Counted from the first letter of the stretch, positions 41,738 through 50,706 are shown. The stretch: 64,000 bases of DNA from Pseudoflavonifractor intestinihominis (GCF_040096055.1 NZ_JBBMFK010000014.1:1-64000), one strand, 5' to 3'. The notes: a model not told the origin generated them from the letters alone. Numbers and translations: made by a program.

Positions 41738-43639
41738 ATGCAAAAGAAAAAGCTGCTGTCCCTCCTGCTGGCAGGCGCCACGGTTCTCTCGCTCGCTGCC
41801 TGCGGCCAGCAGACGGTGACCACCAACCCCTCTGCCAGCAATCCCCCCGCTTCGCCCTCTCAGAGCCAGACTGCCGATGAGACGGCCACCAAGCCCACCG
41901 AGCCCACCGGCCAGCTGATCATCGGCACCACCACCGACCTGGAGAACGACTTCTACGACTCCAGCTTCAACAACAACGCCACCAACTACAAGCTGTACGA
42001 CCTGATCCACGGCTACGGCACCATCACCTCCGACATCGACGGCGAGTGGATCTACGATCCCACCGTCGTGGCCAGCCACGAGGAAGTGGAGAACGAGGAC
42101 GGCACCAAGACCTACACCGTCACCATCAACGACGGCCTGGTGTGGAGCGACGGCACTCCCATCACCGCCAAGGACTATGTCTTCCAGCTGCTGCTGGAGA
42201 GCAGCCCCGAGATGAACGCTGTGGACGGCTATCCCAGCCAGGCCGGTTATCCCCTGGTGGGCTATCAGGACTACTTTGACGGCAACACCAAGAACTTCGC
42301 CGGCGTCCACCTGGTGGACGACATGACCTACTCCGTCACTGTCAGCGCCTCCGAGCTGCCCTACCACTACGACATTACCTACGCCTCCGCCGCTCCCCGT
42401 CCCATGCATGTCATTGCCCCGGGCTGCGACGTGGTGGATGCCCCCGAGGGCGCTATGATCACCGGCGACTTCACCTCTGATCTGCTCCTGAAGACCATCA
42501 ACGACCCCACCACCGGCTACCGGTACAACCCCACCGTCACCTGCGGCCCCTACCTGTTCGACTCCTATGACATCTCCAGCCGTCAGGGCGTTGTGGTTGT
42601 CAACCCCAACTACGCCGGCGACTACCGCGGCGTGAAGCCCATGATCGAGAAGATCATCATCAAGACCGTCAAGAGCGACACCATGATGAACGAGCTGGCT
42701 TCCGGCTCCGTTGATCTGCTGTTCCAGTGCTCCGGCGCCGACACCATCGACGCCGGTCTGAATCTGGTGGAGGCCGGCGAGGCTCAGGACAACACCTTCT
42801 TCCGCAACGGCTACGGCAAGGTGCAGTTCGACTGCAGCCAGTTCCCCACCGACTCCGAGAACGTCCGTAAGGCCATTGCCTACTGCCTGGACCGCAACCA
42901 GTTCGCCTATCAGTACAGCGGCGGCTACGCCTCCGTGGTCCACTCCTACTACGGCCTGGCCCAGTGGGAGTACCAGGAGTCCAAGGACTGGATCGACCAG
43001 AACCTGAACACCTATGAGAAGAACATTGACGAGGCCAAGAAGCTCCTTGAGGAGGACGGCTGGACCCTGAACGCTGACGGCAGCGCTTACTCCGGCACCG
43101 GCACCCGCTACAAGGACGTCAACGGCGAGCTGAAGCCCCTGGTCATCCAGTGGTGCAACACCAGCAACAACCCCGTGTCCGAGCTGCTGGCCACCATGCT
43201 GCCCGAGGCCATGGCTGAGGCCGGTATGGAGCTGAAGGCTACCACCACCGACTTCCCCACCATGCTGGCCGGTGTCGACCACTCCGGTGAGATCTACAAC
43301 ATGTACAACCTGGCCACTGGCTTTGCTCTGGCCAGCTCCCCCTGGTACTACTTCTCCACCGATCCCGTGTGGATGCAGGGCGGTTACAACAGCAACTGGA
43401 TCGCCGACGAGGAGCTGGCTGCCGCCGCTGAGGCTCTGAAGCCCATCCCCTACGAGGACACCGAGGCCTGGCTGACCGCCTGGCAGAACTTCATCGCGAT
43501 TTGGAACGACAAGCTGCCCGATATCCCCCTGTATTCCGACGAGTATTACGATTTCTACTCCAATAAGCTCCACGACTGGTACTCCACCTCCGTTTGGGAG
43601 TGGTCCCGCGCTGTCCTGGATGCCTGGGTAGAGGCCTAA
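41738..43639 (+). CDS. oppA: Oligopeptide ABC transporter substrate-binding lipoprotein
   Basis: A 633-residue SBP_bac_5 family protein with lipobox LSLAACG (Cys near 23) and a Ser/Pro/Thr linker. Family pieces: NDGLVWSDGTPITAKDYVF, then YPLVGYQDYFDG and KAIAYCLDRNQF. Binds peptides outside the cell and delivers them to the permease encoded next. A pair of strong hairpins after the stop probably raises its expression over that of the permease genes. Confidence 0.93.
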   Translation: MQKKKLLSLLLAGATVLSLAACGQQTVTTNPSASNPPASPSQSQTADETATKPTEPTGQLIIGTTTDLENDFYDSSFNNNATNYKLYDLIHGYGTITSDIDGEWIYDPTVVASHEEVENEDGTKTYTVTINDGLVWSDGTPITAKDYVFQLLLESSPEMNAVDGYPSQAGYPLVGYQDYFDGNTKNFAGVHLVDDMTYSVTVSASELPYHYDITYASAAPRPMHVIAPGCDVVDAPEGAMITGDFTSDLLLKTINDPTTGYRYNPTVTCGPYLFDSYDISSRQGVVVVNPNYAGDYRGVKPMIEKIIIKTVKSDTMMNELASGSVDLLFQCSGADTIDAGLNLVEAGEAQDNTFFRNGYGKVQFDCSQFPTDSENVRKAIAYCLDRNQFAYQYSGGYASVVHSYYGLAQWEYQESKDWIDQNLNTYEKNIDEAKKLLEEDGWTLNADGSAYSGTGTRYKDVNGELKPLVIQWCNTSNNPVSELLATMLPEAMAEAGMELKATTTDFPTMLAGVDHSGEIYNMYNLATGFALASSPWYYFSTDPVWMQGGYNSNWIADEELAAAAEALKPIPYEDTEAWLTAWQNFIAIWNDKLPDIPLYSDEYYDFYSNKLHDWYSTSVWEWSRAVLDAWVEA

Positions 43640-43649
43640 GCCGAAATAT

Positions 43650-43686
43650 CCGGCGGAACCCCGCACATTCGCGCGGGTTCCGCCGG
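43650..43686 (+). terminator. Partial terminator / mRNA stabiliser after oppA
   Basis: CCGGCGGAACCC pairs with GGGTTCCGCCGG, inner CGC/GCG, followed by TTTT. Typical after abundant binding-protein genes. Confidence 0.75.
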
Positions 43687-43702
43687 TTTTCCGGTATTTG
43701 GG

Positions 43703-43756
43703 CATTCCCGGGGAAATGTCGCATACCCCTTTTCATGCCGCATTTCCCTGGGAATG
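43703..43756. repeat. Second, 22-bp intercistronic hairpin
   Basis: Arms 43703-43724 and 43735-43756 pair with one true mismatch and two wobbles around a 10-base loop. It sits between the oppA terminator-like hairpin and oppB and has no T-tract. Confidence 0.75.
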
Positions 43757-43832
43757 GACACAATACAGACAAGCCATATCCCACGGTAAACGGGAGCCCC
43801 GATCCCATAAATTTGAAACGGAGGAAAGGTGA

Positions 43833-44825
43833 ATGGGAAAAGGAAGATATTTACTGAAACGATTGGTGTATATCGTTTTTGTATTTTTTATCATTTCCAT
43901 CCTGATGTTCGCGATCTATAAGTCCATGCCCGGCAACCCGGTGGACATCATGCTGGGCGACAGCAAGACCACCATGAAGCCGGACGCCTACCAGGCCCTG
44001 TACGACAAGACAGTGGCCAATCTGGGTCTGGACAAGCCCCTGCCGATCCAGTATCTGGCCTGGATGGGCAACATGCTGACCGGCAACTTCGGCTACTCCA
44101 CCCAGTACAAGCAGGCGGTCATCAACATCATCGGCGCCCCCATGGCCAACACGGTGCTGCTCAACGTGCTGACCATGATCGTGGTGTTCATCATCGCCAT
44201 CCCGCTGGGCATTGTGACCGCAGTGCGGAAGAACGGTGTCTTCGACAAGGCCGTCCAGGTGCTCACCATCGTGGGCTACAGCCTGCCCCAGTTCATTGTA
44301 GCCCTGCTGGCCATCTTCCTGCTGGCCGTCAAGTTCCCCATATTCCCCATCAGCGGCGTTAAATCCGCCGGATTGGACGCCACAGGCCTGAGCGCGTTCC
44401 TGGATATGGCGTGGCACATGGTCCTGCCCGTGCTGGTCATGGCCGTGTCCGGCGTAGGCGGCATCACCCGCTATGTCCGCGCCGCCATGATCGACGTGCT
44501 GCGTATGGACTATATCAAGACTGCCCGCGCCAAGGGCCTGCGGGAAAAGACCGTCATCTATATCCATGCCTTCCGCAACGCCCTGATCCCCATTGTTACC
44601 ATCACCACCTGGTGGGTCATCGGCCTGTTCGGCGGCTCCATCGTCATCGAGTCCGTGTTCCTGTGGCCCGGCCTGGGCAAGATGCTCATCGACGGCCTGC
44701 TCCAGCGTGACTTCGCCGTGGTGCTCACCATGCAGATGTTCTACGTGGTGCTGTCCCTGGCCGGCAACGTGATCATGGACGTGGCCTACACCATCGTGGA
44801 TCCCCGTGTCCGACTCGAGAATTAA
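43833..44825 (+). CDS. oppB: Oligopeptide ABC transporter permease OppB/DppB
   Basis: A 330-residue permease with six membrane helices. The N-terminal LLKRLVYIVFVFFIISILMF and the coupling-helix EAA-type loop (YIKTARAKGLREKTVIYIHAF) are typical. Pairs with the unusual OppC encoded 13 bases on. Ribosome site GGAGGAAAGG. Confidence 0.95.
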   Translation: MGKGRYLLKRLVYIVFVFFIISILMFAIYKSMPGNPVDIMLGDSKTTMKPDAYQALYDKTVANLGLDKPLPIQYLAWMGNMLTGNFGYSTQYKQAVINIIGAPMANTVLLNVLTMIVVFIIAIPLGIVTAVRKNGVFDKAVQVLTIVGYSLPQFIVALLAIFLLAVKFPIFPISGVKSAGLDATGLSAFLDMAWHMVLPVLVMAVSGVGGITRYVRAAMIDVLRMDYIKTARAKGLREKTVIYIHAFRNALIPIVTITTWWVIGLFGGSIVIESVFLWPGLGKMLIDGLLQRDFAVVLTMQMFYVVLSLAGNVIMDVAYTIVDPRVRLEN

Positions 44826-44838
44826 AGGAGGGAAGACA

Positions 44839-46653
44839 ATGCGAAATCAAAAGAAAAAATCCACCCGCCGCTCCACCGCCTCCATGGCGGCCCAGCGCAT
44901 GGTGGTGGGCAGTCTCCCTCAGGAGGAGGACGAGGTCCTTCAGAGTCCCATGCAGATGGTGCTCCACTCCTTTGTCCGGGATAAGATCGCCATGGCCGGC
45001 GTAATCCTGTTCGTCTTTATCTTCCTGTGCTGCGTGATCCTGCCCTACTTTTTCCCCATCGACCTGTACTATCAGGACGTGACCCAGTCCAACGTGGCCC
45101 CCGGATTCGGCATGATCACCGTGCCCAGCGGCCTCCAGGGCAACGCCCAGGACATGTCCGTGGGCAGCTCCTTCTCCGTGGGCGTGGATAAGGACGGCAA
45201 CGTCTACGAGTGGGGCACCTTCCCCAACGACAAGCTGAAGAACATCCCCAGCTCCAGCGAGACCGGCAAGCTGGTGCAGATCTCCGCCGGTCTGGACCAC
45301 GTGGTGGCCGTGAATGAGGACGGCCAGGTCTTCACCTGGGGCAACGACCGCATGGGTCTGAGCAACATCCCCATGGACCTGCGCACCGGCGGCAACAACA
45401 TCAAGCAGATCCTGGCCGGCTACCAGATTTCTCTGGCTCTCACCGAAGAGGGCAAGATGTACAACTGGGGCAGCGAGTACCTGCTGCGCATCACCTACCC
45501 CGAGGGCGTCCAGGGCAACATCGACAAGTTCGCCGCCAGCACCAACATCGTCATGGTGCTGACCAAGGACGGCGAGGTGGTGCCCCTGACCACCAAGACC
45601 TCCGCCTACACCAACATCCCCGAGGAGATCCAGGGCAACGTCATTGACCTGGCCATCACCGACGAGAGCGCCGCAGCCGTCACCTCCGACGGCCGGGTGT
45701 ACACCTGGGGCAACAACATCAAGAAGTCCCTCAACGTGCCCGAGGAGATTCAGGGCCAGGTGACCGCCATCTCCGCCGGCCGCTATCACTACACCGCCAT
45801 CCTCCAGGACGGCAGCGTGGTGTCCTGGGGCGACAACACCCACGGCCAGGCCTCCGCTCCCTCCAGCGCCACCTCCGTGGCCTCCGTGGATGCCGGCTAC
45901 TACGCCAACTACGCCATTCAGGAGGACGGCACCGTGGTGTCCTGGGGCCTGAAGGGCTACCTGATGGGCACCGACGCCTTTGGCCGTGACCTGTTCCGCC
46001 GTATTCTGGTGGGCGGCCGTATGACCATGACCGTGGGCGCCATCTCCGTCATCATCTCCACCATCATCGGCATCATTGTGGGCGGCGTGTCCGGCTACAA
46101 GGGCGGTAAGGTGGACAACCTGCTCATGCGTCTGACCGAGATCGTCTCCTCCATCCCCTTCCTCCCCTTCTGTATCATCCTGTCGTCCATCCTGGGCAAC
46201 AGCATCAGCGAGACCCAGCGTATCATCCTGATCATGTGTATCCTGGGCCTGCTGTCCTGGCCCGGTATCGCCCGTCTGGTCCGCGGCAGCGTGCTGGCCG
46301 AGCGTGAGCAGGAGTTCGTCACCGCCGCCAAGTCCCTTGGCGTCAAGGAGTCCGGCATCATCTTCCGGCACATCCTGCCCAATATCATCACTGTCATCAT
46401 TGTCAACGCCACCCTGAACTTCGCCACCTGTATGCTGACGGAGTCCTCCCTGTCCTTCATCGGCTTCGGCGTCAACGAGCCCAACGCCACCTGGGGCAAC
46501 ATGCTCACCGGCGCCCAGAACGGTCAGGTCATCGAGAACTACTGGTGGCGCTGGGTGTTCCCGGCCCTGATGCTGGGCATCTGCACCATCAGCATCAACT
46601 GCATCGGCGACGGCCTGCGGGACGCCATCGATCCCAAGTCGAAAGAGAGGTGA
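44839..46653 (+). CDS. oppC: OppC permease with inserted seven-repeat RCC1-like propeller
   Basis: A 604-residue OppC/DppC permease, about twice the normal length. Helix 1 is at about 51-72. Residues 90-371 are seven RCC1/BLIP-II-like repeats of 39-43 residues, each with a (E/D)G-x-V-x-x-W-G type strand (VGVDKDGNVYEWG, AVNEDGQVFTWG, AILQDGSVVSWG). The DG positions are near 120, 162, 205, 245, 285, 325 and 364. The permease resumes at MGTDAFGRDLFRRIL (376-390), with the usual helices and EAA loop (FVTAAKSLGVKESGIIFRHIL). The insertion is in the extracellular loop where OppC normally has only a short segment, so the propeller should sit beside the substrate-binding protein. The ATG at 44839 follows GGAGGG. 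Confidence 0.9.
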   Translation: MRNQKKKSTRRSTASMAAQRMVVGSLPQEEDEVLQSPMQMVLHSFVRDKIAMAGVILFVFIFLCCVILPYFFPIDLYYQDVTQSNVAPGFGMITVPSGLQGNAQDMSVGSSFSVGVDKDGNVYEWGTFPNDKLKNIPSSSETGKLVQISAGLDHVVAVNEDGQVFTWGNDRMGLSNIPMDLRTGGNNIKQILAGYQISLALTEEGKMYNWGSEYLLRITYPEGVQGNIDKFAASTNIVMVLTKDGEVVPLTTKTSAYTNIPEEIQGNVIDLAITDESAAAVTSDGRVYTWGNNIKKSLNVPEEIQGQVTAISAGRYHYTAILQDGSVVSWGDNTHGQASAPSSATSVASVDAGYYANYAIQEDGTVVSWGLKGYLMGTDAFGRDLFRRILVGGRMTMTVGAISVIISTIIGIIVGGVSGYKGGKVDNLLMRLTEIVSSIPFLPFCIILSSILGNSISETQRIILIMCILGLLSWPGIARLVRGSVLAEREQEFVTAAKSLGVKESGIIFRHILPNIITVIIVNATLNFATCMLTESSLSFIGFGVNEPNATWGNMLTGAQNGQVIENYWWRWVFPALMLGICTISINCIGDGLRDAIDPKSKER

Positions 46654-46660
46654 ACCGGAT

Positions 46661-47656
46661 ATGAGTCTGCTTGAAGTAAAAAATCTGCACACCTACTTCA
46701 CCACCAAGAAAGGTATCGTGAAGGCGGTCAACGACGTGACCTACAGCCTGGAGGCCGGCAAGACCCTGGGCATCGTGGGTGAGTCCGGTTCCGGCAAGAG
46801 CGTTTCCGCCATGAGCATCATCCGCCTGCTGGACGGAAACGGCTATATCGAGAGCGGCAGCATCACCTTTGACGGCCAGGATATCATGGCCGCGTCCGAC
46901 AAGGACCTGCACCACATCCGGGGCAACGAGATCTCCGTGATCTTCCAGGAGCCCATGACCTCCCTCAACCCGGTGTTTACCATTGAGCGGCAGATCGGCG
47001 AGGTCCTGGTGCTCCACCAGCACATGAACAAGAAGGAGGCCCACGCCAAGGCCGTCTCCCTGCTCTCCGACGTTAAGATCCCCAACCCGGAGCGGGTGGC
47101 CAAGCAGTACCCCTTCCAGCTGTCCGGCGGCATGCGCCAGCGCGTCATGATCGCCATGGCCCTGGCCTGCCGGCCCAAGCTCCTCATCGCCGACGAGCCC
47201 ACCACCGCCCTGGACGTGACCATCCAGGCCCAGATCCTCAAGCTGATGAACGAGCTCAAGCAGCAGACGGGTTCCTCCATTCTGTTCATCACCCACGACC
47301 TGGGCGTCATCCATGAGATGGCCGACGAGGTGGCCGTCATGTACTGCGGCCAGATCGTGGAGAAGGCCGACGCGTACACCATTTTCCACAAGGGAGTCCA
47401 CTCCCACCCCTACACCGAGGGTCTGATGACCTCCATCCCCCGGCTCAACACCCCCAAGGGCAAGCGGCTGGAGGCCATCCCCGGCGCGGTGCCCAACCCC
47501 CTGTACCTGCCCAAGGGCTGCAAGTTCGGCCCCCGCTGCAAGTACTGCACGGAGAAGTGCAGGCAGGCCGAGCCCGAGCTGGTGGAGGTCGCGCCCAATC
47601 ATCTAGTCCGGTGTTTCTACCCGGAGAAGGCGGGGAGGACAGAACATGGAGAATGA
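46661..47656 (+). CDS. oppD: Oligopeptide ABC transporter ATPase OppD
   Basis: A 331-residue ATPase. Walker A GESGSGKS near 39, signature LSGGMRQR near 158, Walker B LLIADEPTTALDVT, then the C-terminal oligo_HPY cysteine motif (CKFGPRCKYC...C) that binds an iron-sulfur cluster in relatives. Overlaps oppF by 11 bases. Confidence 0.95.
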   Translation: MSLLEVKNLHTYFTTKKGIVKAVNDVTYSLEAGKTLGIVGESGSGKSVSAMSIIRLLDGNGYIESGSITFDGQDIMAASDKDLHHIRGNEISVIFQEPMTSLNPVFTIERQIGEVLVLHQHMNKKEAHAKAVSLLSDVKIPNPERVAKQYPFQLSGGMRQRVMIAMALACRPKLLIADEPTTALDVTIQAQILKLMNELKQQTGSSILFITHDLGVIHEMADEVAVMYCGQIVEKADAYTIFHKGVHSHPYTEGLMTSIPRLNTPKGKRLEAIPGAVPNPLYLPKGCKFGPRCKYCTEKCRQAEPELVEVAPNHLVRCFYPEKAGRTEHGE

Positions 47657-48656
47657 GAAAAAAGTGCTGCTGACCGTCCGGGACGTGAAGCAGTATTTCC
47701 CGGTAAAAAAGACCAAGCTGCGGGAGAAGCAGCGCTACGTCCGCGCCAACGACGGCATCTCGCTGGATATCTACGCCGGCGAGACCCTGGGCCTGGTGGG
47801 CGAGTCGGGCTGCGGCAAGTCCACCTTCGGGCGCACCCTGCTGCAGCTCTATCCCCAGACCCACGGCGACGTCATCTATCACAAGGACGGCAAGGACATT
47901 GACCTGAAGAAGCTGCCCAAGGAGGAGATGCGGGTGCTGCGCAAGGACCTGCAGCTCATCTTCCAGGACCCCTACTCCTCCCTGAACCCCCGTATGACGG
48001 TGGGCCAGATCATCGGTGAGGGCCTGGTGTCCCACGGTATCTTCAAGCGTGGCGACCCCGCCATGCGGGACTATATCTTCAAGGTCATGGAGAACTGCGG
48101 CCTGGACACCTATATGTTCGGCCGTTACCCCCACCAGTTCTCCGGCGGTCAGCGGCAGCGTATCGGCATCGCCCGCAGCCTGGCCCTCAACCCCGCCTTT
48201 GTGGTGTGCGACGAGGCCGTGTCCGCTCTGGACGTGTCCATCCAGTCCCAGATCCTCAACCTGCTGTCCGACCTGAAGGAGAAGCAGAACCTCACCTACC
48301 TGTTCATCACCCACGACCTGAGCGTGGTGAAGTATATCAGCGACCGCATCGGCGTCATGTACCTGGGCAACATGGTGGAGCTGGCCCCCACGGAGGAGCT
48401 GTTCGCCAACACCCTGCACCCCTACACCGAGGCCCTGCTCTCCGCCATTCCCGTGGTGGACGAGGAGGACAAGCGGGAGCGCATCCTGCTGGAGGGCGAC
48501 ATCCCCAGCCCCGTCAATCCCCCCTCCGGCTGCAAGTTCCACACCCGCTGCCGCTACTGCCAGCAGAAGTGCAAGGAGGAGGTCCCTGAGTGGACCAACG
48601 TGGGCAACGACCACTATGTGGCCTGCCACTTCCCCCTGCACAAAAAGGAAGGATGA
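47646..48656 (+). CDS. oppF: Oligopeptide ABC transporter ATPase OppF
   Basis: A 336-residue ATPase paired with OppD. Walker A GESGCGKST near 54, signature FSGGQRQR near 165, Walker B FVVCDEAVSALDVS, C-terminal CKFHTRCRYCQQKC motif. The substitution EAVS for the usual EPVS after the Walker B aspartate is common in OppF. Confidence 0.95.
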   Translation: MENEKKVLLTVRDVKQYFPVKKTKLREKQRYVRANDGISLDIYAGETLGLVGESGCGKSTFGRTLLQLYPQTHGDVIYHKDGKDIDLKKLPKEEMRVLRKDLQLIFQDPYSSLNPRMTVGQIIGEGLVSHGIFKRGDPAMRDYIFKVMENCGLDTYMFGRYPHQFSGGQRQRIGIARSLALNPAFVVCDEAVSALDVSIQSQILNLLSDLKEKQNLTYLFITHDLSVVKYISDRIGVMYLGNMVELAPTEELFANTLHPYTEALLSAIPVVDEEDKRERILLEGDIPSPVNPPSGCKFHTRCRYCQQKCKEEVPEWTNVGNDHYVACHFPLHKKEG

Positions 48657-48662
48657 GTTCCC

Positions 48663-48869
48663 GTGCTCTTTGGGAAAAAAATTAACCGGGTCGTGAACGT
48701 CAAAGAGGCCGAGGAGCGGTTTGATAAGGAGCGGGAAGAGCTGCCCCTGGAGAAAAAAGACCGTCTGGCCATGATCCTGGCCGCGCTGGCTGTGTTCATC
48801 CCGGTGCTCATCGGCGTGCTCGCCGTGTTCCTGCTGGTGCTCTACTTGTTCTTCTTCCGTTTCCTCTGA
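48663..48869 (+). CDS. Small membrane protein of the opp operon
   Basis: A 68-residue protein that starts with GTG after AAGGAAGG, six bases past oppF. Residues 1-33 are charged (VKEAEERFDKEREELPLEKK); 35-68 form one long, very hydrophobic helix ending in FFFRFL. Position and shared terminator make it the last gene of the transporter operon. No family recognised; a single-span partner of the permease is plausible. Confidence 0.7.
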   Translation: MLFGKKINRVVNVKEAEERFDKEREELPLEKKDRLAMILAALAVFIPVLIGVLAVFLLVLYLFFFRFL

Positions 48870-48873
48870 TTCA

Positions 48874-48906
48874 AAAGGCCGGGTCCCGCTCAGGGACCCG
48901 GCCTTT
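48874..48906. terminator. Bidirectional terminator after the opp operon
   Basis: Perfect 14-bp stem AAAGGCCGGGTCCC / GGGACCCGGCCTTT around GCTCA, between converging genes. Confidence 0.9.
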
Positions 48907-48911
48907 CTGCG

Positions 48912-49994
48912 TCATTCTCCCTCCCGGTTCAGCTTTTCCCACTGCTCCAGCAGGCTCGGGTACTCCTCCCGGTTTTCCTCCAGCAGCTGCCGGACACCGT
49001 CCGCCGCTGTGGCGCCGAAGTCGTCATAGGCGGCGCTCTGGCTGGGGACGATGAAGCGCACATTCTCCAGTGTGCAGTCGGGCGCTGCGTCAAAGCGGGC
49101 GGCCTGGTCCCTGGCCTGCCGGAGATATTCCTCCGCCTGTTCTCCATCCCCCATATCCAGGCTGGAGAAGGCGCACAGCGCCAGGAGCATGACGCTGACC
49201 TTGTCCAGATAGGAGATCTTGCCCGGCTTCTTCAGCCCCTCCTGGAATTGGAGCAGCAGCCGGGTGAAGGCAAGGGCATCCCCCGCTCTGCCCAGGTGGA
49301 GACAGGCGTTGCTGTAGCCAATGGCGAATCGGACCAGCTGGCTGCCGGCGTCCATCAGCGCCTTGGACAGGTAGGTCAGGGCCTCCTCACTGGTGGCCTC
49401 GTCCATGGCCAGCTCGTTTCCAATCGCCATGTTGTTGATGCCCGCTGTGTTGTTCTCCTTCAGCAGGGCGATCCCCTTCTCCCGCTCCCCCTGGCTCAGG
49501 TAGGCTGCCGCAATGTCGTTACGGATGGAGATTTCCCCGATTTCCGGGTCCCGGTTCTGGTCCAGCAGGCCCAGGCTCCGCCGGAAGAGTTCACGGCAGC
49601 GCCGGAGCATCTGGCCGTCCCCCAGCTCTATCCCCGCCACCTGGCAGAGCTGGGCGCACTCGTACACCACCCGGAAGCTGTTGGGGTACTTCTGCAGGGC
49701 TTTCTCCCCCTCCCGAAGGGCCTCATCGTAATGTTTGCCCCTGCGCAGGGTCTTCAGCCGCTCCAGCCTGTCCTCCAGGGCCGTGCTCTGCCGCTCATAC
49801 CCCAGAAGCACATCCACGCTGGTCTCAAAAAACTCCGCCAGCTCCATCATCAGGGACACGTCCGGGATACAGCTGCCCGTCTCCCATTTGGACACCGTCC
49901 CCACCGTGATCCCCATGGCCTCGGCCAGCTGCTCCTGGGTCAGTCCCCGCTCTTTTCTCAGCATGCGGATGTTCTCCGCCAGACACACTTTCAT
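48912..49994 (-). CDS. XRE regulator with TPR-like helical repeats (RNPP-like layout)
   Basis: A 360-residue protein. HTH at about 7-62 (IRMLRKERGLTQEQLAEAMG, GTVSKWETGSCIPD), then helical repeats (YDEALREGEKALQKYP; RNDIAAAYLSQGEREKGIAL; EALTYLSKALMDAG) to the end. This HTH-plus-TPR architecture is shared by regulators that bind imported signal peptides (RNPP), and it sits convergent to an oligopeptide permease operon. No pheromone gene was found. Alternatively it is one of the many orphan XRE-TPR proteins of Clostridia. Confidence 0.8.
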   Translation of the reverse strand: MKVCLAENIRMLRKERGLTQEQLAEAMGITVGTVSKWETGSCIPDVSLMMELAEFFETSVDVLLGYERQSTALEDRLERLKTLRRGKHYDEALREGEKALQKYPNSFRVVYECAQLCQVAGIELGDGQMLRRCRELFRRSLGLLDQNRDPEIGEISIRNDIAAAYLSQGEREKGIALLKENNTAGINNMAIGNELAMDEATSEEALTYLSKALMDAGSQLVRFAIGYSNACLHLGRAGDALAFTRLLLQFQEGLKKPGKISYLDKVSVMLLALCAFSSLDMGDGEQAEEYLRQARDQAARFDAAPDCTLENVRFIVPSQSAAYDDFGATAADGVRQLLEENREEYPSLLEQWEKLNREGE

Positions 49995-50023
49995 GTGCTC
50001 ACTCCTCTCTTGTTTGTGCCCTC

Positions 50024-50058
50024 AGTATACCGCCCTTTTTCTCCGGATTGAAGGCGGT
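50024..50058 (-). promoter_or_regulatory. Promoter and dyad upstream of the XRE-TPR gene
   Basis: TTCAAT (50047-50052), 17 bases, TATACT (50024-50029), minus strand. ACCGCC (50029-50034) and GGCGGT (50053-50058) form an inverted repeat flanking the promoter spacer, a possible autoregulatory operator. Confidence 0.5.
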
Positions 50059-50084
50059 ATTTTTCTTGTTGAGATGGAAAAATA

Positions 50085-50099
50085 TTTCCTGTCAGGAAA
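50085..50099. repeat. Small palindrome in the divergent region
   Basis: TTTCCTG-T-CAGGAAA, exact dyad, between the XRE-TPR promoter and the thioesterase promoter; could be a regulator site. Confidence 0.55.
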
Positions 50100-50140
50100 A
50101 TACGTGTGGGACACAGGCGGCCTGGAGCCGCAAAAACCGG

Positions 50141-50169
50141 TTGTGCTTCTCTGCTGTACTTGCTATAAT
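50141..50169 (+). promoter_or_regulatory. Promoter of the thioesterase gene
   Basis: TTGTGC (50141-50146), 17 bases, TATAAT (50164-50169). Confidence 0.75.
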
Positions 50170-50224
50170 TTATCCACCGCACAGACCACACCTGTGCAAA
50201 ATTCTTCAGAAAGGGGTGCTCTCC

Positions 50225-50641
50225 ATGCCCACCCTCGACCAGATCCGCGCCTGCTTTTCCGGCGACCGCTTTGCCACGGAGGCCGCCGGCGTGATCATCG
50301 ATCTTGCCGAACCCGGCCATGCCGTCTGTTCCATGCCCATCCGCCCCATCCACCTCAACGCCAACTCCGTCCCTATGGGGGGCGCCATCTTCACCCTGGC
50401 GGACTTCACCTTTGCCGTGGCCGCCAACGGCCACAGCCAGCGCATCACCGTCACACAGCAGGTATCCGTCACTTTTCTCTCTCCCTCCCGGGGCAAGACC
50501 CTCATCGCGGAGGCCAAGTGCCTGAAGGCGGGCCGCACCACCTGCCTGTACGCCGTGGACGTCACCGACGACCTGGGCGCCCAGGTTGCCCATCTCACCG
50601 TCAACGGCTACACGGTGGACAAGCCCCCCAAGGGCGCCTGA
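50225..50641 (+). CDS. PaaI-type hotdog-fold thioesterase
   Basis: A 138-residue single hotdog domain (HLNANSVPMGGAIFTLADFT, then VTQQVSVTFLSPSRGKTL). The motif matches PaaI/YdiI acyl-CoA thioesterases, with the Asp in LADFTF as likely catalytic acid. Start 50225 has AAAGGGGTG; longer frames include the promoter. Substrate unknown. Confidence 0.87.
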   Translation: MPTLDQIRACFSGDRFATEAAGVIIDLAEPGHAVCSMPIRPIHLNANSVPMGGAIFTLADFTFAVAANGHSQRITVTQQVSVTFLSPSRGKTLIAEAKCLKAGRTTCLYAVDVTDDLGAQVAHLTVNGYTVDKPPKGA

Positions 50642-50666
50642 GCCCTTCTGTCTGACGCAGAACGTG

Positions 50667-50706
50667 AAAAAGGCCCTCAGTTCCTCGCGGAACTGAGGGC
50701 CTTTTT
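50667..50706. terminator. Bidirectional terminator between thioesterase and ppdK
   Basis: Perfect 18-bp stem AAAAAGGCCCTCAGTTCC / complement around TCGC. Confidence 0.93.
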
